Made by a program: the position numbers and the translations under genes. The notes beneath the pieces were generated by a model, which saw nothing but the letters and a program-made list of their open reading frames with translations, searched no databases and was not told the DNA's origin. From Rhynchopus sp. YZ270_cl-10 (Eukaryota; Euglenozoa; Diplonemea; Diplonemida; Diplonemidae), in the NCBI GenBank assembly GCA_964035575.1, contig OZ037872.1, positions 434,001-498,000 on the forward strand: a stretch of 64,000 bases of DNA, written 5' to 3'. Below are positions 55,529 through 64,000 of the stretch, in pieces (position 1 is the stretch's first letter; each line of letters opens with the position of its first letter).

Positions 55529-55856
55529 AATGTATTGTGCAATGTGTTGGGTGTGACCTGAGGTGGAGGAGGGGAATAGAGAGAAAAATGGAGTTGAATG
55601 GTGTAATCAGTATGACCGATGAAAAATGTCAGCCTTGGATGAAAAGATACCCTACGGCGAATGTGGGAAGGCTGATGACGCTCCGTGTTTTGTAGAGAAA
55701 AAGTGAACGGCATCAAAAGGGGGTAAAAAATTTTTTTTGGTAAAAAAAAACATCAATCAAGATGAGCTTTCTTTGGTTCCCTTATCAGTTTTTTTTAACC
55801 CAAATTTTAGTTTGTTTTTCGATCGGTGCGAAAGGGGGGAGGGGAGATGGGGCGTG
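55529..55856. other. Intergenic spacer
   Basis: Nothing recognised; poly-A/T tracts near 55725-55755. Confidence 0.4.
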
Positions 55857-58569
55857 CTATTGCCACGCCAGAGAGATGATACGGAGAAGCGGCAGACTCG
55901 CGAACACAACGGAGAGCATGAACTGTGTATGGGAGTAGAGGAGAGGGGGTTGAACAATGGCGGAGACCAAAACAAAAATGGTATACCTGAGAGTCTTGAG
56001 ACTGCTCCCGCGCCCCTATGACAGAAGCGGGCGTTTCCACTGGTGCTGGAGCAACTACCCCTTCCACAGATTCGTCCGTGTCCTCCTCTTTTTGTGTATC
56101 CGCCTTGTCCTTGTCTTCGTCCTCCGTATGCACAATGGTGTCGACAGCGCTGATTCGCTCCTTTGCTGTGATGCTCTTCGCTTTCTGAATTGGTTTTTGA
56201 TGGTTTCGGTTTTTCAAAAAAATAATAATGTTGTTTCCACATACCATCCAGAGCCAGAGACTAAGCATCATGAACCCCACGAGCATCCATTGCGTGTTCT
56301 GCACAGTCTGCTTCTCTGCTGCAAGCTCTTCTTCAAGTTGTTTGACACGCGCGAGGGTGCTTGGGGAGGGCTTGTCTGCGTCTCCTGGACCGGCGTCCGT
56401 TCCTTCTGCCTCTGTCTTTTTCTCTGGTGTTGCCGTTGCCTTGGCCTCTACAGACGCCTCCTCGGTTGGGGTGTCCTTCCACACTGGACGCTCTATCTTT
56501 ATTGGCGCCCACCCCTTCTCTGCCTGCGCCTCTGTCTTCTCTGTCTTCTCTGCCTTCGGTGCTGCGGTAGTAGATTCCTCAGGTGCAGACGCTGCCTCCG
56601 GCTTTGATACTGCAGGCTTTGTATCAGGTTTCACTACCACTTCTGGTGTCTTCTTTGGCGTCTCCTTTTCTTTTACTTCTGCCACCTTTTCAACCTTTTC
56701 GATCTCTTCGACCTTTTCAACCTTTTTGGGTGTTTCCGTCTTAGGTTCCACCGTTTCTGTGGTCGCTTCAGTTGTGGCCTCAGGTGCTTTGGGTGTAACA
56801 GAAGCCTCCTCAACCGGCGGTGGTGAAGGTGTTGTCTCTGTAGTAGCTGCAGTCACCACTGGAGGCTCCGGCTCTGCTATCACCGGCTCCGGTGCAGCCT
56901 TCTCCGCTGCTGGCTTTGCCTTCGCCTTACCCTTCCCAAGCTTGCCCCACATCGACTTTTTGGGTGTAGACTGCGCTGTATCCTCCGGTGGTGTTGGTGC
57001 AGCATCGTCTGTTCCTGGTGGCGGCGGCGGCGGTGGCGGTGGTGCAGATGTCGCAACGTCGTCCATGCCCGGAGGTGGTGGTGGTGGAGGTGGTGGTGAC
57101 GGTACAGATGTGACGTCATCCATTCCTAGTGGTGGCGGTGGTGGTGGTGGTGGTGGTGCGGTGTCCCCACCCGTTGGTGGCGGTGGCGGTGGGGATGCAT
57201 CCGATGGCGGTGGCGGTGGCGGCGAAGCCACAACGTCATCCGCACCCGGCGGTGGCGGTGGCGGCACCGACACGACGACTGGTTCAGCCACAACACCCGG
57301 TGGCGGCGGCGGTGGTGCAGACGATCCCGGAGGTGGCGGCGGCACAGATGTGACGTCATCCATTCCTGGTGGCGGTGGCGGTGGTGGTGCAGACGAGCCC
57401 GGAGGTGGTGGTGGCGGCACAGATGATACGTCATCCATTCCTGCTGGCGGTGGCGGTGCCGATCCAAGCTTCGCTTCCACCACCGGTGTCGGTGTCGGTT
57501 CTGCACCCGGCGGTGGCGGCGGCGGCGACGCCGCAACGTCGTCCATCCCCGGAGGCGGTGGTGGTGGCACAGCCGATGCAGCAGCACCCATTCCTGGCGG
57601 TGGTGGGGGCACTGACCCTACAGGCATATCACCCACAGCACCACCCGGCGGTGGTGGTGGAGGTGCAGAAGCTGCAACGTCGTCCATGCCCGGTGGAGGT
57701 GGCGGTGGTGACGCGGAATCTACAACTTCGGCAACAGGCGGTGGTGGTGGTACGGAGACAGCTGCCTTTGCAACAGGTGGAGACGTTGCGGGCGGTGGTG
57801 GCACTGGAGACGCTGGTGTTTCTGTGGACGGTGGTGGTGGTGGCGGTGGTGCTGCGTGCGACGCTTTGTCAGATGCAGCCACCTTCCCTTTCTTCCCTTT
57901 CTTCTCCTTTTTCCCCGATGGCGGTGGTGGCGGTGGGACGCCTGCATGCGGTGGCGGCGGTGGTGGATGTGTCTCGACTGCCTTCTTCGCACTCTTCGGC
58001 GCATCCTTCGACGGCGGTGGCGCGCCCTTCTTCTTCGCGTCCCCCTTCTTCGCCTTCTCCTTCTTCTCTTCTTTCGCCGCTTTCTTCTCAACAGAAGGTG
58101 GTGATGGGTGCACTGCCCCCGACGCCTTCCCTGGAGGTGGTGGGACACTATGTCCCGGCGGCGGTGGTGGAGGGGCACTATGTTCCAACGGTGGTGGAGG
58201 TGCAGACTCCTTCACTTTCTTCGTCACCTCTGCTGAAGACGGCGGAGGTGGCGGTGGTGTAGGAGCCGACCCGGGAGTCGCTGTCGCTGCGGGTTGTGGT
58301 GGTGCAGATCCTGCTGCTTCTGTTGCTGGAGGTGGCGGGACGCTCGCCACCTTTGGACGGGGGGGTGGTGTCTCCTCCTTCGCTATCTCAAACCCTTCTA
58401 CCAAATCAAACACACCCGGATTCTCCGAGAAGTCAAACGAGACCTCCTCGTCAACTAGGTCAGGGAAATCATCCATCCCCTTCTTGCCTGGCGGCTTTGA
58501 CAACGCCCGCATGCTGCGATGCCCCCATCCACGCGCGATAAGCGCACCAGCCTTCCATCTATGTGTCAT
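55857..58569 (-). CDS. Proline-rich repeat protein with hydrophobic C-terminal segments
   Basis: Three exons (58569-56245, 56184-55987, 55922-55857) give 862 residues ending in TAG. After an acidic N-terminal part (DDFPDLVDEEVSFDF) comes about 480 residues of tandem PPPPPP-G-(M/A)DDV units, broken by Lys-rich stretches. A Glu/Lys/Thr/Pro-rich region follows, then a short coiled coil (RVKQLEEELAAEKQ) and a hydrophobic segment (WMLVGFMMLSLWLWM) at the exon 1 end. Exon 2 is acidic, and exon 3 encodes a second hydrophobic tail (FMLSVVFASLPLLRI). The proline runs resemble FH1-type profilin-binding regions, but there is no FH2 domain, so it is not a formin. Probably a membrane-anchored actin-linked protein (inference). 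Intron 1 is exactly 60 bases with no stop, so retention would lengthen the hydrophobic segment. Confidence 0.75.
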
Positions 58570-61500
58570 CTACTTCTTCGTCTAGGGTGTATCAGCCCCT
58601 TTCCTGAACAAAAAAAATGATGAATTTCTGTGAGAAGGGGAGAGAGAGAGAGGCATGAAAAAGATGGGCTTTTTTTTTCGGTCAGATACTTAAGATTCAC
58701 CGTCCCCAGAGAGGGGGTGAGGTGAGATATGGGGGAAAGGGGTAGGTGGGGGGTGGGGGAAGGTTATTGGGAAAGGATTCGTTCAAACGAAGAGAATTTT
58801 TTTGTATGTAGATGAAGCATCTTCGTGCTTTGGTCACCTTGAAGAAAAAAAATGTCATTCGCTAAAAAAAAGGGGGGTGCGCGCGCGGGGGGGAAACTGT
58901 TAACAGAAGAAGAGGGCGCGTTTTGTTGGTTGTTACAACTATGTTTTGTTTTGTTGTAATAGTTTTGGAAGGGGGGGAAAAAAGTAGAAGTCGCACCATG
59001 CTGTGAAAGAAGCATTTTTGTTTTCTTTAGATCAATTCGGTTCTGTGTTGCGACGATCGGAAGGTTTAACAAAAAAAGAAGAAAGTATTTCAACATACGC
59101 GATCAATAAATTGATAGCATAGGAGGGAGGGATCAACAAAAAAAAAAATGTTCCCATAGAAAAGAAAGAAAAGTTTTGCTAAGATGAACCTAAGCCTCGC
59201 AGTGCATAGTCACCTTGGGGGAAAAAAAAATGTTTTGTGCGCAATATTATTCCCAGAGAAAGGCGCAAATGATAAACAATAAATTCTTTGAAAAAAAAGT
59301 TGACTTGAAATACAAAAGCCCTCTCATGACAGTGTACCTTTGGTACAATGACCGTCAAAAAAAAAAGGGAAGTTGAAAGTGCAAACGCCTCGCATCGGCG
59401 GACGCAGGACATTGGTTCTCCGTGGGGTTATCGAACCCCCAGAGAGCACTTCATTGGCATGCACACGGTTACCATGAGAGGTTGTAAGCAGGAACATAAA
59501 AAGGGCATTGTCTACTAGATAGTCTGTCCATATTAAAAAGGTTATGAATGTCCATTCTATGGAGGTTTGATGAAGTTTGAGGGGGTTTAAAAAGACCACC
59601 AAACACCACCAAATTTCAGGCAACATCGGTAGCATCTTTTAAACAAGAGTTGAAGGCGCAAAAACGTCACACCATTAAATCGGCGGATGCAGGCACAACA
59701 TAAAATAGGTATCAGGAGGCTAGAAATACCGTAACCTAAAACTAGAAAAAAAAGAGAGAGAGAGAGAACGAGCGTCTCATTGCAACCCTACACCAACATC
59801 TCGAATAGAGAAGATTTTGTTTGTCTGTACAGTGTAGTAATAAATATTCGTGATATTTTTTTATTACTGCAATACGCTAGGAAACCTCTTTGAGGCCAAA
59901 AAAAATACCATAAAAATCAGGGAAATAGCTTGGGTACTTTTGCTGGTTTCAAAACCAGAACGAGCTGGTTTACTGGTTTGGGGAAAAATAAAAAAAAAAG
60001 GTGGGATTCGGGATTCAGTTTTTCGCCTCCCCCGCACCACTTTCCCACTCACAGAAGAAAGCCTCACACGTAAGCGAACCCCTAAAAAGGGTACATTAAG
60101 TGACTCTGTGGTGTAAAAAGCTGCATGTTTTGCACTATGCCCTAATTTTTTTTTCGCCTGCGGCGCCACTTTATATTAATTTTTTGCTCCGCAAAAAATA
60201 GAGTTTACAATGTCTAGGGAATCCCCTTGCATTTCGCAGCCGCAAATGCAACTTGACCAAAGCTGCAAAAAGTTGACCATTTTTTCAAAATGACCCACCG
60301 TTGCAACGGCCCCTGCTTCTGGAAGACGTATTGACTTCGTACGGTTAGTGGAAGGTGCAAGACCAAGCGCCGTACACACAGGATTATATTCTATTTTCTT
60401 TGTTGTCTCGCAAAATTTACCCTTTGCCTCTCCACTTAGTGGTTGGCAGGGAGGCGCGCGCGAAGCGCGCGACGACCGCTTTCAACCGGGGAAAAAAAAT
60501 TTCTAAACCAGCAAACCAGCAACATTTGAAAAGTGCACCTTTCAAGCTACTACCCTGATAAAAATAGTTACATTCCAGAAAAAAAAAACAATCTGTTCTA
60601 GTATTAATATTGATGTGGTATTTGAAATTTGATTTGAAAAAAAAAAGCCCTCCTGTGACAGTGTACCTTTGTATAAAGATGAACCTAAGCCTCACCTTAA
60701 TCTGTACCAAAAAAATAACTAAAATTTGAAAGAGCACGAACGAGAAAATGAAGCATCTGTTTAGTTGATGAATACACATCCTTATTTTAAGATGCTGTAG
60801 GGCCAGATCCTCTACTGTTAATTAGAGCAAAAAGGGGAAAGAGAAAAAATAGTTGCAAGGGTGAAGGCTCCACAAAGACGGTCGTTTTCAGAGACATCCC
60901 TAGCGGGAAAAAAAAGGGAACAAAACCCTTAGGAGAACAGAAATCATGAAATTTTGAAAAAAAAAAAAACCTTGTCTTTGAGTATGCGTACACATCTTAG
61001 AGGGAAGGAACAAAACAAAACAAAACAAAAAAAAGATATTTGTATCTTGATGAGCTTTTAGACAACCCTACATACTTTTCTCGAAGAAAATTGAAACTTA
61101 AACACTTATCACACGAAACACCTCATAAAAGAGAGGTTGTGGTTGAAACGCACAACACCTCAACCTGTTTTGGTGAGGTGTCGCGGTTCGTCCCTATTAT
61201 AAACCGCAAAGTGTGTTCAAAATGCTTTGTTTCCATTTCTTCCTTCCATAAGGCGACATAATGATTAAGATAACAGTTTTCAATCGAAAGATGGAGTTTT
61301 TTTGTCCACCAACGACAAAGGAAAAAAGAATCACGCACAACAACTCAGTTATTCCACGATGCCATTACACCGTTAACTTCCACGTTTCTTCCACTCAATG
61401 TTCAGAGTTGCAAAGACTATGCGTCAAAAAAAATACTGAAAAAAAAAGGTAGAACTGAACCTCGTTTTGAGCTCTGTAGAGTTCATGGATTTTGTTGTTA

Positions 61501-63048
61501 CTGAGCGGGGAAAGAACGAAGAAATTTGTTATGATGAGATGTGCATATCGTGCACACAACACCATCTGATTTTTGCGAAAGTGGTATTCAAACTCAATAA
61601 ACTCCACCAAATTTCAGGCAAAATCAGGTGGCAAACACCAGGAAAACTTCTACGCGGATGCACCGAAGAAAAAAAAAAGGTTTATGAAGATGAACCTAAG
61701 CCTCTCGTGTGCTTAGTCACCTATAATAAAAACGGTCTTCCAGTCTCGAAGCTTGACAACACTCTTTGTTTGATGCAAATTAACCCTACCAGAGTTTTTT
61801 TTTAAGAAAATGGGGAGAGGTGCAGGAAGACAGATCAGAAAAGAGGGGGTAAAAACTGAGAAAGAAAAAAAAAAAAAACAAGGGAAAGATGAGCATTTTC
61901 ACAACCACCCCTAAAAAAATGATTACCACAAATGATTGTGCACATATTAAACCGGTTCTGAATTTAGAGGTGTTATTTGACAGCAAAGCTTTTCCTTTCT
62001 TTTTCTCGCAAATTTAATGTTTTTTTAGATTATCTGTTGGTTCAGTAGTATCTGCTGAAACATTCGTTGGTATCCTTTTGTTTGCTGTTATTGTTATCAA
62101 AAAAGTATGCGTCAGAACGACCTGCTAAACAATACAGGGGAGGTTTTTTTTGTTCATTTTTATTGTTCCACGAAGAAAACACATCTGATAGGTTCTTGAG
62201 GGCGTTATACTCATGGTCGGGGGTGTTTTGAGCGTTTGGTGGCAAAACCAAATACCGAATGAAAACAGTATTTCCTCTTGCCAACGCTTGGTATGCACAA
62301 AAAAGAAAAAATGGAAAAAAATGGGGGTTGGTAAGGTGAAAGTTAGCGTCCATGCTTCGTCTTAGATGTGTATGAGCATGAATGTGCATGTGGCTTTACA
62401 TCATGTGCACATCCACATCATGCATTTGACACAATTTATATTAAAAAAACTGGCTTGGTTCCTTGGGCAAATCCTTAATCACCACCCGGTACCCGAGGTT
62501 TTTTGAAAAAAAAAAATGTGTCAGCGTATGTACAAGGATAGCTTATGGTAAGATAATTCAACCTTTTTTTTTTGAGGGAGGGGGGGAAAGAAAGAAAATT
62601 CTTTTCTCTAGTAACACAATTTGGAGACAGCCAAAAAAAGCTAATTTGCTTCGAGCTAGCATTTGGCGCTGCTTTCCTTCTGTTCCATTCCCTGGCAGGG
62701 AATATTCCTGTGGAAGTCTGCTCCCCCCCCTTTTTTTTTGTGTTAGGTTGGTTGTGATTTGATGTTCTCAAAGAAGGGAGAACGAATTGGACGGCACGAC
62801 AGACTAGTCAGGGGTAGTGGTACTACTAGTCGGTAACGACTAGTTAGTTGCTAACTGTACCTCATGATATCGTAAAACACCAGTCGTTTGGAATGGTATC
62901 ACTACGTTCCCCTGATTAGTCCGCCGTGGATAAATCTCAGCTTCTACTCAGTCACCTTGAAAAAACCTAAAAGTTTGTGCATAAAGTGTGTAATCATTCT
63001 GTGCTGATATTGTTAATTGCTGCAAAAATGCTGCAAAAAAAATATATA
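58570..63048. other. Gene-poor AT-rich region with dispersed repeats
   Basis: The region contains R1 copies (59170, 60676, 61677), truncated R2 (59302, 60625), R3 (59372-59493, 59650) and a GCCTGCGGCGCC module (60143-60198). Plus-strand AT-rich frames at 61040-61260, 61261-61452 and 61467-61805 carry a few Cys pairs (KVCSKCF, MCISCTQHH) but no recognisable domain. An imperfect inverted repeat lies at about 62801-62925. No gene is supported. Confidence 0.4.
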
Positions 63049-63971
63049 TCACACATTCTCCGAAATTGCGTATCATTTTTCAGATTTTTCACTCACTCGG
63101 CCCAGATGCATATTTTTTATCGTCCGACCCCGGAATTGAACGTTTCGAAACCGCGCTTTCAAAAGAAATAAAAATCTCAAAAAAATAAAAAAAATCTTTT
63201 TTCTGAAATCACCGTGAGAGTTTTTACCTCCTAATCTCAGCAACAGGTGAGAAAAGGACAGATGCATAATTCTGTCTGAAAATGCGCGGAATGGTGTTTC
63301 CGGACTCCAAACTTTTCAAAGAAAAAAAAATCGAGCAATTTAGTCAAAAAACTATTAAATTGGATTGGCTCCATTGTAGAACACCCATATACAGGGCAAT
63401 TTGGCTGCAATTTGTGTGTAAAAATGGGGTTGGCTCCACCGAAACCTGGCTGACACATAGTATTTTTCCGGCGGAAAAAAATCGTCAGAATTGAAAGAAT
63501 TGTTGAAAATAATTCCAAAGAAAAAAAAAATTGGCAACTTTTGATAAAAACGTTTTTAGTGGAATAAGTCACCGAAGACCACCCAAAAAGGGGTTTCTAA
63601 CCTGATCTCTTAGGAAAGTACAGGGAATACCTGAAAACGCCCCTCCCTCCCAAAATCCTTTGCGACATGAAGAGAGGCATAAAAAAAATCGTCCGACCCC
63701 GGAATTGAACGTTTTCACACCCGATCTTTCAAAATAAAAATAAAAATATTTTTTTTGGGGCGCGAGAAATTAGTAGGATCCACCCGTCAACGCACACAGA
63801 CGTTTAATGACCTCAGGGTGCAATATTTTTTTGCAAAAAGGCGCGGAATGGCATTTCCGGAGCGATCTGAAAAAATTCCGGGGTCGGAGAATTTTTTTAG
63901 TGGAAAAATAGTCACTTTAAATTGGCTCCATGGTTGGTCACAAGTGATACGCAGTTTCGGAGAATGTGTGA
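63049..63971. mobile_element. 0.9-kb TIR element (non-autonomous)
   Basis: The ends TCACACATTCTCCGAAA (63049) and TTTCGGAGAATGTGTGA (to 63971) are inverted copies of about 27 bases with one mismatch. TATA lies on both sides, so the duplication may be TA or TATA. Inside, two halves repeat each other: CGTCCGACCCCGGAATTGAA occurs at 63120 and 63689, and a GCGCGGAATGG-TTTCCGGA / TTGGCTCCA block occurs twice. No protein is encoded. Confidence 0.65.
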
Positions 63972-64000
63972 TATAATTATTGGGTAATTATTACCCCATA

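Noticed and set aside
55857-58569. Formin identity for the proline-rich protein
   Set aside because: No FH2 domain follows the proline runs; the C-terminus is a short coiled coil with hydrophobic segments.
55807-58585. Long Gly-rich plus-strand frames over the proline-rich gene
   Set aside because: These are complements of the proline repeats; splice junctions, start and composition support the minus-strand gene.
63110-63150. tRNA 3' half suggested by GTTCAATTCCGGGG on the minus strand
   Set aside because: No pairing partner for the T-stem or acceptor stem is found, and the motif is part of a repeated transposon segment.

Overview
The window is nuclear DNA of a free-living or host-associated flagellated protist, most probably a euglenozoan and perhaps a diplonemid or euglenid. 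All fifteen recognisable host genes lie on the minus strand, like the one-way gene clusters of Euglenozoa. One of them is a full-length paraflagellar rod protein, a family best known from that group. Introns are common, start with GTATGT/GTATGC or close variants and end in CAG or TAG. The species cannot be named from this sequence.

Host genes, in coordinate order (all minus): an F-box/Ras-like GTPase fusion ending in a CaaX box (1-2422, its stop lies outside the window); a DeSI/PPPDE peptidase (3296-3913); an unknown G/Y-rich protein (4651-5780); RNF113/Cwc24 splicing factor (12264-13061); a THUMP tRNA methyltransferase (13484-14962); the 60S-export GTPase Lsg1 (17312-20515); nucleoporin Nup93/Nic96 (21162-23774); AP-4 beta adaptin (25742-29499); a conserved unknown protein (30961-33474); two large coiled-coil proteins (34321-37560 and 39633-41261); paraflagellar rod protein (44305-47375); an AhpD-like peroxidase-family protein with an in-frame TGA at the catalytic cysteine position, a selenoprotein candidate (49486-50094); an SRPK-type kinase (52364-55528); and a proline-rich membrane protein (55857-58569). 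Most are housekeeping functions (splicing, tRNA modification, ribosome export, nuclear pore, vesicle coats) with some flagellar or cytoskeletal ones; they do not form one pathway.

Mobile DNA and repeats fill the gaps. A 6.3-kb intronless two-gene transposon with terminal inverted repeats and a 6-bp target duplication occupies 5847-12136. A composite 1.8-kb element (37656-39481) also has a 6-bp duplication and contains a second element flanked by TA. Small palindromic TA-flanked MITEs sit in a Ras-gene intron and inside the large transposon. A modular satellite with a period of about 353 bp occurs at three loci. Several short dispersed repeat families recur in intergenic DNA and introns. The two large elements and the three satellite loci all begin 67-114 bp upstream of a start codon.

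The last 5.4 kb (58570-64000) and 50.1-52.4 kb contain no gene I can support; they hold AT-rich sequence, dispersed repeats and one 0.9-kb element with inverted ends. No rRNA, tRNA, CRISPR or origin was recognised.
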